From the NCBI GenBank assembly GCA_905331475.1, contig CAJNYU010000325.1, positions 117,491-181,490 of the forward strand: 64,000 nucleotides of DNA. The letters run 5' to 3'. Made by a program: the position numbers and the translations under genes. Below, one piece after another: positions 23,070 through 35,272 of this stretch (positions are counted from its first letter, which is position 1; the number at the start of each line of letters is the position of its first letter). Under the pieces are notes generated by a model, which saw nothing but the letters and a program-made list of their open reading frames with translations, searched no databases and was not told where the DNA came from. Source of the stretch: Rotaria socialis (lineage: Eukaryota > Rotifera > Eurotatoria > Philodinida > Philodinidae).

Positions 23070-23589
23070 GTTGGCTCATGACCAATACAGTTTTAGTAAT
23101 TGCAGTAATCGCAGTAATATTTAATAGTAATCATCTAACACATTGGAAAAATCGTGGTGCATGGTACAATTTTCATTATTGTTGCATACTGTAAAACTTG
23201 TAAGTATGATATTCGTTGTTGGATAGGTTTTAGTCAAGTATCAGCTAGAATCTAATCAAATCAGGAAATTCGACAGAAAAAATTCATTTATACTACCGTT
23301 GATAAGTACTCTTACAGTTACTATATAGTACAAAGCCACGTATCGATTAGTAAAGGTAATGATATAACTTCGGAAGTTGGAATTAATGGTGGACACGATG
23401 CCTAATATATTTGCACAACTAATACACGTATATAAACGTATATTGATGCCTGTCAACTCCAATTGGTTAACGAAATCATTACTACTGAAGCGCTTAAATA
23501 TGGTTCATCTTGTTAGAATAAACTCACAGGTAATGTTACATATCACCGACTAGAAATGTTTCGAAAATTCAGTGATTATTGATCGATAA

Positions 23590-23859
23590 ACAAACTTTCA
23601 ACTAGTATATGCGCATGAAATCGTTTGTGACACTGCACTAGCAACTATGCAACTGTTTTTGAATGCTATACTCAACATTAAAGGTATATCAAATCAATAG
23701 GAAAAGCCATTAAGCATAATACCACTTACTGAACACTCAGATGATACTACTTTATGTTTACGAAGTCCTATGATCAATAACTTTACAAGTGATATTGAAA
23801 AAACAACTGCGATCGACCAATGGATCAATCTAGTTATTCCAATAGGCTTTCTGGAGTAA
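23590..23859 (+). pseudogene. Eroded gene fragment of unknown family
   Basis: A 90-codon frame with protein-like composition runs from 23590 to the TAA at 23857-23859, broken only by TAG at 23698-23700. It contains VYAHEIVCDTALATMQLFLNA and, after the stop, EHSDDTTLCLRSPMINNFT and TAIDQWINLVIP. A possible upstream part begins near 23077 with a hydrophobic MTNTVLVIAVIAVIF segment, then loses frame repeatedly. The balanced residue use and the hydrophobic leader suggest a decayed secreted or membrane protein gene. I do not recognise the family. Confidence 0.35.
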
Positions 23860-24078
23860 CTGGCTAGGTTGCAAAAATAAGTCTATATTATAGTCGTCGT
23901 AATGAAAAGAATTTTTGAGCTTGTAAAAAAAACTCAGTTTTAGTTCAACTTTTATGTAGTCAAGTGTGAAAGCTTTACAAAACATGTCGTACTTTTCTTT
24001 TTAGTCAAGTCTGAAATAGTTTCAAAAATCAATTTCAGAATATCAATATCTTTTAGATTTTTAATCGAGTATCTATAA

Positions 24079-25020
24079 ATGAATAACAACTCTGATTTAA
24101 TGCATTTGGAGAATCTACTTGACGAAATATTTCTTCAGGAGATTTTTCCACTTTTTTCATGGGATGAATTATATTATTCTTTTTCTGGTCTCAATAAACG
24201 TATTAATACCGTTCTACGATCATTGATGCATTTGGATTTTACCGTCGATTCCTCAACTCAGCATCATCCAGCACTTATGTTTTTTCTTTCAACTATTACA
24301 CGTCTGAATGTACGTCTTGGAAAATTTGATATAAAATCGTTTTCTGCTCTTTGTTCATTAACTCTGGGCTATCCAAGTCTGCAACAGCGTAATTCCATTC
24401 GACCTGAAAATTTCCCTTACCTTGAATATTTAAGTCTTTCTTATCCGCTTGAAGATACTGTTCTTTTAAATTTAATCTTCTCAGATGCTTTTGAACGTTT
24501 AACAGTATGTAGATTCGATCGTACTTCTACTGATCATTCTTGGAGTACGTCTCCAAAAATTCGTTCGTTGTCAATTAGTGTTCATGGTCCATATGGAATT
24601 ATCTGTGTACTTCGTGCTTGTCCAAACATATCTCGATTAAATATGATCGTTTATCCGACTTCTCAAATCAATCTCTCTCTTCCAAAACATTCTTTTTCTT
24701 GTATGAATTTTCATCTTCGGCGTCTTTCTATTCGTTCAATAATCGAAATGCTTCCTTCGATTTTCAAACTTACACCTAATCTTGAATGGCTTACATTTGA
24801 TGATATTCTATGTTATGATGGATTTGAAAACTCCCAAATGACTTTCAAAAATTTTGTTAATGCTCTTTTCATGTTGAACCACATTTCTTATCTTTATCTA
24901 AAGACAATGGTTCAAGCGTGGGATCAATATATATCGTTGAACACTTTGCATCCACTCTTTAAACATATTAGCTATTACAAAGCACATTCAGGTGTTACCA
25001 TATCCAGTTTACCAGTTTAA
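24079..25020 (+). CDS. F-box-like protein with LRR-like body
   Basis: Intronless gene of 313 residues. Residues 9-48 (LENLLDEIFLQEIFPLFSWDEL and the following YYSFSGLNKRINTVL) match the F-box-like pattern that is very common in bdelloid proteins (L-x-DE-x-x-x-EIF...LY-x-FS-x-LN-x-R). The remainder carries leucine-rich segments at irregular 25-30 residue spacing, without strict LRR consensus. By analogy it is a substrate receptor of an SCF-type ubiquitin ligase. The start is the first ATG after upstream stops at 24060-24070. Substrate unknown. Confidence 0.7.
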   Translation: MNNNSDLMHLENLLDEIFLQEIFPLFSWDELYYSFSGLNKRINTVLRSLMHLDFTVDSSTQHHPALMFFLSTITRLNVRLGKFDIKSFSALCSLTLGYPSLQQRNSIRPENFPYLEYLSLSYPLEDTVLLNLIFSDAFERLTVCRFDRTSTDHSWSTSPKIRSLSISVHGPYGIICVLRACPNISRLNMIVYPTSQINLSLPKHSFSCMNFHLRRLSIRSIIEMLPSIFKLTPNLEWLTFDDILCYDGFENSQMTFKNFVNALFMLNHISYLYLKTMVQAWDQYISLNTLHPLFKHISYYKAHSGVTISSLPV

Positions 25021-26633
25021 TTTCCCGAACTTCTTATGATTTACATTCTAACTTCTCTAGATGAACTGATATGGCGATATTATTATTCATATCGATGCCA
25101 TTCTTAGGCGATCGATGTGATGTTTATCGTTCATGATAAAGAATCAGCGAACATTTAGCACAGATATATACAAATTGTTGTTGGTGAATGTACTCGGGAT
25201 AATTATAACCGTGATTCATAGTGAACAGCTACGATACCTTAGCCGAACGTTTTTTGATAGTGTTTTAATTTCGTTTTCAATCTTGGAAGCACAATGAAAA
25301 AGGTTAATATAAATACAGAATTTCAAGTTCACCGCACCTCTTTAATCTCTCTTTTTCAATTATTTTACACAATTCGACTTTCACTATATAAAAACAAAAC
25401 AAAATAAAGAATAACAGTCAGATGAGAAAGAGAACGAAACACTTTGTCTTAATAGCTTTACTTCTGAATCGCATTCGTTTTGAATCTCACATATTCTACT
25501 GCTCATTTCAATGTGGAAATAACCAAACGAGCTTTATGAAAGCAAGAGAATGAGTCGACCTTTAGTTTTAATGATGACTAAAGTATTTTCTAAAAGCAAA
25601 ATTTGTCAAACTTAAATTCGCACAGGTTAACTCGCATCGACGTATCCAATGGAAAAAAATATGCAAAAATGATTTTATGTACAAGCCGCGCGAATAACAG
25701 CACGTAAATGTAAGTGAGCATTCTTTTTCTGATGATGATCATCAAGACACGATATTTCATTGTTGATTCAGCTCGAAATCAAACTGAGATCTGCTTGAAA
25801 GACACTTGTTTTTCCATTGAGATTACAACTTTACATTTATTAGTTGATCGTTTCTGATTTCTTATATTGTGATAATCACAAGTTTATGGTAACCAACATC
25901 ATAACATTTCGTTGATGCAGTAAAAACGACTCATTCAAATCTTACAATTAAAAGAACAGCGCGCTTTCTCTTCTATCCTGAGGGCGTCATCGCTGCTCAT
26001 GCTTTTTCGTTGTTGTTGCATAGCAGTTGAATTTAAAGAAAAAACATTTCTCTAGTTGTGTGGCAGCTCATTCTGTATTGTTGATGTTATTGATTTGTGT
26101 AAGACAACGTATGTTATGTTCGTTGACCTAGTGTTTTAGAAAATTATAGTCTCTCGGTGAGTAATATTGGTAGGTATATAGCGTACATTATCTTCATCAT
26201 TCCTATTTGCATAGAACGTAAATTCATGTACAATAATACAGAACATTAACAAACCTGTACGAAAATCATATAAGAAAAATCTTGAGGATAAATAGTCGAG
26301 TATGTTAATCTGCTATTGGCGTATGCTCATTGCAGTCTTTAATTCTCATGTAATTCATATCATATGCACGATCAATTCTAGTAGTGTTGAGTAATAAAAT
26401 AGATTGACATTAAATACAATGTAACAATGATGATTTGGAAGTAGGCGGTGTAATTTTTCGAATAAAAGCAACTAATGATCGATGACTCGATCATGAAAAG
26501 TAGCGTCTAGTTTTTATTCATTTGATTTATAGTAATCGAATTGAGAAAGTACATTTTTCTAGTGAAATTTTGAATAAGAATCTTTATATAGGCCGTGTTT
26601 TTATGCTTCTTCTTAGATAAACAAAATACGACA
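25021..26633. other. Intergenic, no feature seen
   Basis: 1.6 kb AT-rich gap between two plus-strand genes. TTCTTCTTAG just before 26620 could be a splice acceptor for a 5' UTR intron of the next gene. Confidence 0.4.
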
Positions 26634-27713
26634 ATGTTCTCAACGAAAAAGACATGCATAAAATGTACGACGAATGCTGATTTAGTCATTTGCGATGGCT
26701 GTCAAAAGAATTTCTGTCAACAACATCTATCTGAACATCGAAACGAAATTATGCGGCGAGTGGATCAAATAGATAATGAATGTGAACGTTTCCGTCAAAA
26801 TATACCAGAAGATAATGATCCAGCTCCAATTTTATCTGCCATCGAGGCTTGGGAAGAAGAATCTATTGAAAAGATTCATTTGATAGCTGCAACTGCTAAA
26901 GCTGATGTTCAAAAATATACTAAACAAACACTGGATGACTTAAATGAAGGTTTAGACAAGATTACTCTAAGCATGAAGTCTAATCGTGAGAAAAGAGACG
27001 CAGTAGAAGTTAACTTGAAGAATTGGAACCACCAACTTCAGACACTCCAAGATTTACTTAAACTACCATTTCCCATTGGTCTTGTAAGCGATCCATCGCC
27101 ATCATCTTCGATTAAATCAATTAAAGTAACTTACGAGCCGCCTGTAAATAGTTCGGTACACTCAAAAATGAATGCAAGAACGAATTCGACTGTTCAATTG
27201 GAATCACGTTCTTTCTTAGTGGTAGAGCCAAAGTCAGTCGCTGAAGAACGATTTCATCGATTCGCTGGACATGTAAGATTATCTGAAAATAATTCAGTTG
27301 CGGCATGCGTTGGTTATTCGAGCGTCTGCGGTACCAAAGTTTATCTTTCGGGAACTCATCGCATTCGGTTTCAAATCGCTGCTAAGAAAAATGAAGGCAT
27401 CTTTTTCGGTATTTTGGCATCGACACAAGAGATTACAGCACGAGCCACAGAACTACCATCAGCCTATGGTTGGCGAGACTTTAATCGCGCTATAATGAAT
27501 GGCACTGCGCTGCCGAAAACTTACAAAGAGAAGACCATGCAACCAGCTGATCGAATAACATTAACTATTAATTGTGAAAATGCCGAACTCGTACTTACTC
27601 ATCATCGACTAAAGAATAAATTGGCATTGTCTGTCAATCTCGCTCATTGTCCACTTCCATGGAAGTTACTTGTTTCATCGTATGGCGAAGATAAAATCAG
27701 TATCATTAACTAG
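26634..27713 (+). CDS. B-box / coiled-coil protein (TRIM-like)
   Basis: Using the first true ATG at 26634 the product has 359 residues. Residues 8-35 form a B-box-type zinc site: C8-x2-C11, C20-x2-C23, C28-x2-H31, H35. Residues ~40-150 are charged and helical, likely coiled coil. A linker rich in Ser/Pro follows, then a C-terminal domain (from ~220) with a beta-rich pattern including GTHRIRFQI, GIFFGIL and AYGWRDFN, which resembles a SPRY-like fold. RING is absent. The architecture is typical of the many B-box proteins of bdelloids, probably adaptor or E3-associated proteins, but the function is unknown. The frame extends upstream of the ATG without a stop for 13 codons and includes an acceptor-like TTCTTAG. 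Confidence 0.75.
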   Translation: MFSTKKTCIKCTTNADLVICDGCQKNFCQQHLSEHRNEIMRRVDQIDNECERFRQNIPEDNDPAPILSAIEAWEEESIEKIHLIAATAKADVQKYTKQTLDDLNEGLDKITLSMKSNREKRDAVEVNLKNWNHQLQTLQDLLKLPFPIGLVSDPSPSSSIKSIKVTYEPPVNSSVHSKMNARTNSTVQLESRSFLVVEPKSVAEERFHRFAGHVRLSENNSVAACVGYSSVCGTKVYLSGTHRIRFQIAAKKNEGIFFGILASTQEITARATELPSAYGWRDFNRAIMNGTALPKTYKEKTMQPADRITLTINCENAELVLTHHRLKNKLALSVNLAHCPLPWKLLVSSYGEDKISIIN

Positions 27714-29009
27714 ATCAAAACAAGACAATTATAATTCTGTTAGTTTGATTATTCACTCAAATGTTTTTGTTGTGAAACTCACATGTATTGCTTGAAAAAA
27801 AAAGTCAGTGTAAGCTAAAGGCTAAAGTTTTCAGTTATCTCCCCCGCTTCGCTATTTACTAAAAGTAAAATAATGCGTGAGTACGGTGCCACATCAAAGA
27901 GCATTACTATATCCAAAACTTTCACGCGAAGCCTCTTAGTAACGGAAAAGCTACTAAACTATGTGAAAAAATGAAATCGGATTCATAGTCTGTGTCCTAA
28001 CATTTCGAAGGTTTTTATTATGATAATCCCAAGTCATGATCGAAAGTGGCGTATTGATCAGATGTAATTGACATTGCCAAATCCTAACTTTGAATGATAA
28101 CGGATATAACAGTTTCTATATAAATATATAATATGTTGTGTCGAGATTTGTGGTGGTGCGTTAATTAAATTTGAGTACACAATAGCTTAGGCTTGCAGTT
28201 TAACCAATCATATGACAAAAAAAGTCATAAATCAAATGAGACGAATAAAAAACAGTAAAACCAATGCATTAGATGTTCGCGAAAATGCAAGTGCTGCTAA
28301 ATTTTATTTTTTGTAATAGATGTTTCTCGTGAGAAAACGATTGATAGTTGAACTTTGATCTTGAAAATTAAAATTCGACGTGTGACACAGAACGTTCTTA
28401 ACATTCATGGACTTGAAATGGTTGCTATTAGCACAGAGTTGATCTATGCATCGAAATGATTAGACGCCTAATATTTTCATCGCCATTCTAATCTATAGTA
28501 CAAGCTATATTCAACGATTAGTTAAATTTGCAAGCGGCAATTGCATCACATCGTAATTTCACGGTTTAGCTATATACATATTTAAGACAACACGATAAAG
28601 TATGAGAGGACAATATCTTTTTAGCTTTGCATTCCTTATCGTTCGATTCGAATGTATTTATTAACCTTAGTGTGATTATATATCCGTAGAAAAATCTTTT
28701 TGGAAAATCTTAATTAATACGTATTTCAAAGTGTTTGATTCCAAGTAGCGAGAATAAAAAACAAATTCACGTGTATGATAAGAAAACAGCAAAAAAAGCG
28801 ACTACTCCTTATCTTTGATCTCCTCAGCTAAAATGACCATTGTTTCGTTGTGTCTGCTTACTTCTTTCGATAACTACAATTGTTAAAATTAGCCAACTAG
28901 GTAGAAAAGATTACTATTGATTTAAAATTTAAAAAACAGCTTTGTTTCGTTTTTTGAATTTCGATTGTAAGTTATAAGCAATACAATATTATAGATCGTT
29001 ACATAAATA
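27714..29009. other. Intergenic, no feature seen
   Basis: AT-rich gap between two plus-strand genes; no repeat or coding frame recognised. Confidence 0.4.
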
Positions 29010-29725
29010 ATGTTTCAAACATCTATCATCTTATCATGCATTCTAATCAGTATATTTCTAAAAAATATTTGTTTAGCAAGTTTATTATTAATTGATCCTA
29101 AAAATCCATGTCGCGCTTATGGAAATGCATCTGTCTACGATATAACAGATCTTGTCGATACATGGCCAGTTGCTCTTAATGGACCTGGCTTCGGTGGTAA
29201 ATACATCTATTGGTGGAGCTGTGCGGGTAACACGGGAAAATGTGATGATACAGACGTTGCTGTATGTCAACAACGAGCCGATGCACCTGAGCTGCAATTT
29301 AATGCAGGTAATGTTTCTCCGCAATTATGGTATGGTTTATTTAATGGTCCTGCGAGTAAAGTACAGAAAAACAAATTCTGCTTTGTTTCTAAATTCAAAC
29401 AGATTTTAATTCGATTGTTTAGAGTAATCTCACATGGGATATCGTTTATCCAAATCATCAAGCAAACCCATCATTTATTGATGGTACTGGTATTCGAGTG
29501 ACAGCTGTTCATTTTATTGTTGATTCAGCTATTGAAAAGCCTATATTAACGGTGGATGGCGAAGAAAAATATACAGAATATTCAATTACAGTTCGTGGTA
29601 AATGCATTGGACAGCCTGCAATCAATCAAACAACTTTTGTACAAGGCTATTGTGATCCAAAAACGGGACAAGTTGTACCTGGTCCATATATAAATAAAAT
29701 AATAAAACTTTTCCCAAAAATATAA
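29010..29725 (+). CDS. Secreted protein with MRH-like (mannose-6-phosphate receptor homology) domain, 2 exons
   Basis: Exons 29010-29360 and 29423-29725, with a 62-nt GT-AG intron in phase 0, give 217 residues. The N-terminus is a signal peptide (IILSCILISIFLKNICLA). The mature part follows the MRH layout: an NPC...YDITDL start, then IYWWSCAGNTGKCDD, AVCQQ, a later IRVTAVHFIVD strand and a final Cys-containing segment. MRH domains bind mannose-type glycans in the secretory pathway or lysosome. The assignment rests on pattern and cysteine order, not on a search. The C-terminus is short, with no membrane span, so the protein is probably secreted or luminal. Confidence 0.65.
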
Positions 29726-30084
29726 TTAAGAAACTCTTACAATTTTCTTTTCTTATATCATAATCAATATTATTTGATGAAATAAATTTTAAAAATGTGC
29801 ATTATTTTATATGCGTTCATCAGCTTTTTCTCTCTGTTTATCTTAGGGGTAAAACCTCTTAGTTCTTATGACAGGAGGCAAATATCGATCTGATGAGAAA
29901 TGTTTTGATGTGACATCGAAGAACTGACGGTTAACACTAATTTTATTTAAAATAACATTTTATCATTCTGGTTCCTCGTTATGAATCATCGAAGTCGACT
30001 CGCGCATGTGCTACATTGCAGAAAAATATATATTAAAGTAACAATTCATATCAAATGAATTAATTGAAATTGATTATTATTGGC
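29726..30084. other. Convergent intergenic region
   Basis: 3' flanks of the plus-strand MRH-like gene and the minus-strand Ly6/uPAR gene. Nothing else seen. Confidence 0.5.
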
Positions 30085-31621
30085 TTAGTATGAAGATAAA
30101 AATGTTACTGTTGCACCATCACTAGGAAGAGTGTACATGTAGCGTTGATTTGATTTCTTCCAACGAAATCGATAAATAGATAATGTAATACCGGTGATAG
30201 CAAAAATGAGTCCGAGACAAGCTATAGAAATAGGTACAACTATTTTTAAAATAGTGTAAGCATGTGTTGATACTGGTACTGATAGATTTGTATATAAAGC
30301 TAGATGATGAAGAGAAAAAAAGAATTGTGTTTTCAATAGTTTTTCTATAAAAACTTACGATCTATGTTGCAAAGAGGTGTCGAGCAACATTGAATGCGAC
30401 CTTGAAAAGTAGCACCGCCGTATGTTACATTACCGAACGATTGATTAGCACAATTATGAATGAATGTACGTATCGTAAAAGACAAATAATGATGTCCAGT
30501 CTTGAGATCTGTTCCTGCTAGACCAACAATCATCTTGTGCAGATCGAAATTAGTAAATTTTATTAATTTCCTATGTTGATTTACTTACAGCGCATAAGTC
30601 AGATGAATCGGACGATGCAGATTTATAAACATATGGACTAGATGTATTGAGTATCATGCAATCTGTCAAACCAGTGATACGTGAATCACATGTATAACAA
30701 CGAATAGCTTCATTTGGACGGAGTATTCGTTGATTACATCCAGGATAATTACAACAGTATAATTCTTGAGATATTAACGTATCATTTGCAAATTTTATTA
30801 TAGTGGGCCTAGGAGAACATCCCATTTTATAAGATTTATGCACCGTATCACCATATATACTCTGTACGAACAAAACAAAATATAACATTTTAGGATTTGT
30901 CATTTTTGAACAAAAATTAATTGGTACTTTTGATTCTGCTTTAAAGAAAATCTAAAAGAATTCCAGTATCAAAAGATGAAGTATAGTTTGCTTTAGGTGT
31001 ACTAACTGATATTTTCTTCTAGCAGAGATGATATAATGTCTATTGCGAGAATAGTAGTAGTAAATGTATTATATACTCACTAGACATGATTCAGTAGCAC
31101 TGCTTCTATAGACGACATAATCATGCGAATTGTTACATTGATTACGATTTGATTTACAGTTACTCATAGCGCAAGTGAGTGCAGTGAATGCCGGTAATGG
31201 TGGTGATGGAAGCGAATTGCAAAGGTCATGATTACAACAGAATTGATTGGAGGAACTTCGACAATTTTGTGATTGCACCATGTCCCGAATGGTTATACCA
31301 TTTGCGTCTACGATTATCTATATGGTATAAAAAATAAACAATCATGAAACATATCTGTGTCTATAGCTATATATTGATATTTTCTGCTTATAATTTCGAA
31401 CTAACCGAACAAGAGTCATAGAGATCGCTTCCTTCAATAATTCTAATAGTATCGTTCTTTGAGAATAATACACCACATTGTTTTTTTCCACGACATGAAT
31501 AGCATCGTAGAGCATGATGAGGTTGAATTTCTATTATAGAAATTGCATTAAATATTTTGCAAAAACAACGATGCTCACCAAAAATTAATACGGTAAAAAA
31601 CAGGATAATTATTGAAATCAT
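30085..31621 (-). CDS. Three-domain Ly6/uPAR (LU) membrane protein, 5 exons
   Basis: Exons 31621-31406, 31317-31081, 30861-30589, 30533-30359 and 30299-30085 join to 371 residues. The first ATG in frame gives a signal peptide (MISIIILFFTVLIFG). Three LU domains follow, each starting RCYSC, LTCAMSNC or RCYTC and ending in the diagnostic CCxxxxCN (CCNHDLCN, CCNYPGCN, CCSTPLCN). A single span (IVVPISIACLGLIFAITGI) and a ~25-residue cytosolic tail close the protein. In each LU domain a phase-0 intron lies one codon after the same cysteine, so the tandem domains probably arose by exon-pair duplication. The likely role is a cell-surface receptor or adhesion protein, partner unknown. Most Ly6 proteins are GPI-anchored; this one has a transmembrane anchor. 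Confidence 0.85.
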
Positions 31622-33802
31622 GTCTTTGTTTTTATTTTTGTATGGTCTGAATAATGAATAATAAATTTCGACAAAAACTGATTTGTGCAATGGCTAAAAT
31701 CAGAATAGATTCTAATGGGAAATATCTTCAATTTCACATAGTCGAAATATTTACTATGAATACTGATGCAGGCTATATTCGAACGAGAAATTTATTTATA
31801 TTAATTCGATTGTTACAGATTTTTAGTATTCAGATGACGTAAAACTGTCGATGTTACAATTTTGCGGAGACTATTTTACATAGATATTGTAAGTAGTTCG
31901 GTCATTTTTTTATGAATTCTCCATAATATTTTTCATTTATCCGAGATGATTTTTATATTTCAATGGGCGTTTAAAACGCAAGATAAATCAATGTTCAGTC
32001 TCAACGGATAAGTTTTGTAAATCCTAATAATTTATTCACTACTCGAATATGATTCGTTTTCCCATTTTAGAATTTAGAAAAATTAGGAATTCTCAGCATC
32101 ACAGCTCGAATAATTTATTTTTAATATAAATACTCACTTGATGCAAATTTATGGCTAGCAAATATTAGTTTGCTAATGAAAAATAAGCTTTATTTTCAGA
32201 CCACTGGCTTCTGTTTAAAAAAACAGACGTCAATAGGTAACGAAATTATGTATTTCTTATGCATAGAAAGAGAAAAGTTTGATTCATTTATTTTCAGTTC
32301 GTTCCTGTTTCTTTGCAACCATCAAACTCATTTTACATGTTCTGCGTTAGAAAATAACCTTGAAAACCATCTCTGTTACAGTAATAGGCAAAAAACATTG
32401 CTCTACAACAAAAGTTCTATTATTAGTCCTAAATGTGCAATTTAATTCTAAATGACATCAGCCAATCAATAAAAAAAAGATTACATCCACTTTCGTTATT
32501 TATCATAGCGAATTAACAATACGAAAAATCTGAGTTGAAATCAATATAGATAAGGGCCGACTTGTTTAATTTACTGTACAACTCATTACAGAGGTCCCAA
32601 CAGCATCCGTCTTGTCTACTTCATTTTTATCTTTATTATTTAAAAAAGGTAAAATCCCAAGTAGAAAAATATCGCTTTGTAGAAATGTTTTTTGCTGATT
32701 TTCAAAAGTTATTTTTATCCATCGTACTTTTTCGCGCACAGTCGAAATAGCAATACAATCACTATTTTATCAAACCCATTTTCTTTGTATTTTCTTCGCC
32801 TTCCATAATAATTGATGGTCATGATCCCATACTGATACTTCATTGTCACTCAGGTATTGCTTGCGAGTAATAAGATTTAAGCTTGAAAAAATATCATTCA
32901 TATTTTTACATTATAGAATTTTATGGGTGCTAATTAATATATTTCCTAGTAGTAGAAAAATTATTGTACGGAGAGAAGTTAAGTTCAATCTAGTCGTCTC
33001 TTAATTATTGATTTATTTTACACTTACGTAAATTAGTTGCCTATCACCATGTTGCTAATTTTGAGGATGTTTTACCACAGATACAATATAGTATCTGAGC
33101 AAACAATCTTAAAGGAATTCGGATCTCTATTGCTTCACTTAGCCATCATTAACTTATCACTGCATTTCTTCTTAGCACCCATTCATAGAATAAGCAATGA
33201 ATCGAATTTCAACTTGCATTTTTGGTGCACGATTAACTCTATGATCTAAGAGAGTACCTGAGTGTTTTTTCAACTATATAGAACAAATATATCTTTCTAA
33301 ACATATTCAAACTTTCTCGATTTTCACTACTTTTTAAAAATCGAGTTTGGTTAGACGAATACGTTAATTTACCAGGAAACTACAGTGTCTCTTTACGGAA
33401 ATATAACATAAAGATTGATGAAGAACATTAGAGATAATTCTGTCCGTAGCACTGGGGATAAAAACAATAATTACCATACGTTACATACTAAAGAAGGTAT
33501 CAAACATTATGTTCCAATGAGTAACAAACTACGAAAATAAAACGGTAAAACTGTTTGAATGATTTCGAAATTGATTAGTAGAAATCTATCGTTTTTCACA
33601 GTAGCTCGCTTTTACACTCTACTAAACCTATGATAACTAAGTTGACTAGGGCCGTGTTTTTGAACGAAATCAATGTCAAAAAGCGACATATACTGAATAG
33701 ATATTCTTACTGGATCAAAAAATCCAACGAATCAGTAAACTGATAAATTACAGCAATAAAATATAAAATTATAAAATTCATTATTACTCATTTCAAAAAA
33801 GC
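31622..33802. other. Intergenic, no feature seen
   Basis: 2.2 kb between divergent genes. Several 60-90 codon frames are present but have biased composition and no motifs. Confidence 0.4.
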
Positions 33803-34480
33803 ATGGCAACAAAAGTTGATCAACCTAAAACTCGCATCTTAGTTCTGCATGGCTTTTATGATAGCGCAGAAAATCGTCAAAACCAAATGCGTTCTTTAAT
33901 TCGTTCCATGAAAGATATTGAATTTATTTTTATTAATTCACCATTTCCATTTGTTGACTATGGGTTCCTGAAATCGTCCGATAATACTTCAAATGAACAA
34001 CGATATCAGTGGTGGTCTTATAATCCTGAATGGTCAGTTGCAAACTATAATTATGATACAATTCAAGAAAGTATTGAATATATAGTGAATTATATTGATC
34101 ACAATGGGCCATTTCATGGTTTATTAGGATTTTCTCAAGGTGCAATTGTTTGTACGGCAATGCATTTAAATATTCCTAATTGGCCACTTCTTCCTAGTTG
34201 TATTAAGTTTATTATTCTAATTGGCTGTCCACCAATTAATGATCATAACATTAAACCAATATTAGAAACACTGAATACACAAAATCAATCGGTACCATCT
34301 TTGCATATTTCAGGCATCAATGATACTTTAATATCAACAGAAATGAGTGAATCTCTTTTCAAATATTTTAATTCATCATTAGCTGAATTTTATAAGCACA
34401 ATGGAGGGCATTATTGCCCAAGTAATTCTGATTTTAGACAAAAGTTAAGAGATTTTATTCAACGTGCAAATCATTCTTAA
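33803..34480 (+). CDS. OVCA2: FSH1/OVCA2-type serine hydrolase
   Basis: Intronless, 225 residues, matching the size of OVCA2. The frame starts at the first ATG with an ILVLHGF beta-strand/oxyanion segment (12-18). The catalytic triad is clear: nucleophile S111 in GFSQG, acid D174 in the SGINDTLI block and base H203 in GGHY. The WWSYNPEW segment (70-77) matches the family region before the nucleophile. Family members are small cytosolic alpha/beta hydrolases acting on esters, and human OVCA2 prefers long-chain alkyl esters. The substrate here is unknown. Confidence 0.92.
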   Translation: MATKVDQPKTRILVLHGFYDSAENRQNQMRSLIRSMKDIEFIFINSPFPFVDYGFLKSSDNTSNEQRYQWWSYNPEWSVANYNYDTIQESIEYIVNYIDHNGPFHGLLGFSQGAIVCTAMHLNIPNWPLLPSCIKFIILIGCPPINDHNIKPILETLNTQNQSVPSLHISGINDTLISTEMSESLFKYFNSSLAEFYKHNGGHYCPSNSDFRQKLRDFIQRANHS

Positions 34481-34704
34481 CTATATCATTAGATTATGAA
34501 TAAAATTCAATGCAATACGCTTTAATTATAACATAACTTGCAATATTTTAACTTTTTTGAGACTATGAATTAAATAGTTCATTACTAGATTTTAATTATG
34601 ATTCATCTAGGTATGAATCTCATTTATTGAAACCCACATCTTTATATTTAGGTTCTTCAAATAATAATTATAAAAATGTCCTCTTTGTCTTGCTGGCTCG
34701 TGAT
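34481..34704. other. Convergent intergenic region
   Basis: Short 3' flanks of the OVCA2-like and MGST1-like genes. Confidence 0.5.
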
Positions 34705-35272
34705 TTATTTAAGAAGAGCCCGAAACAATTGAACGGCCATCGAGATGGTCGTTAGATAACCAATTGTATAGCCAATAGCTCGTGATGGTTGTGGCAGTGG
34801 CAGCTTCAATAAAAACAAACAGTAATCTGTGCATCAAACAATGAAAATTCTCCTACTTGATATGCTATTGTATGAAATATACGAGAGAAGAAAAAAATAC
34901 GAAAATGCCATAAAGCTAACATTGCATTTGGATTCGTAGCGACGTAGAACATTCCGATCACAACGAATGGTAGAATATTTTCGATATCATTTAAATGATT
35001 TCGACGAACCCGTTCAACATCGGGATCTGTAAATGTTACCTTCGCCTGGTTTTTGTTTCCCAACGGGATATCTTCAGGATTCGAGAATACCTAAAACACA
35101 ATCATTGAAGCAACAGAGGACAACTACGCAAGAAACTCAAATTTACATTTTTCGCAAATCTTTTTCGACTAGTAAGAAGCGACATGGCCATCATCTTAAC
35201 AGTTGATGCTGCTGCATAAAAAACAAAATTTTTGAAAATTGGATTCGTGAGTGCATAAATAATTGCCGACAT
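34705..35272 (-). CDS. MGST1: Microsomal glutathione S-transferase 1-like (MAPEG), 3 exons
   Basis: Exons 35272-35147, 35090-34857 and 34803-34705, with introns of 56 and 53 nt all in phase 0, give 152 residues (MGST1 is 155). The MAPEG signature is present: VFSNPEDIPLG, then DPDVERVRRNHLNDIENILPF, with the hallmark E-R-x-R-R-x-H-x-N-D-x-E-N-I. HFRIFFFSRIFHTIAY follows, then LPLPQPSRAIGYTIGYL. Four membrane spans are expected. The enzyme conjugates glutathione to hydrophobic electrophiles and reduces lipid peroxides in the ER and outer mitochondrial membrane. This is a plausible part of bdelloid oxidative-stress defence, though that is inference. Confidence 0.95.
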
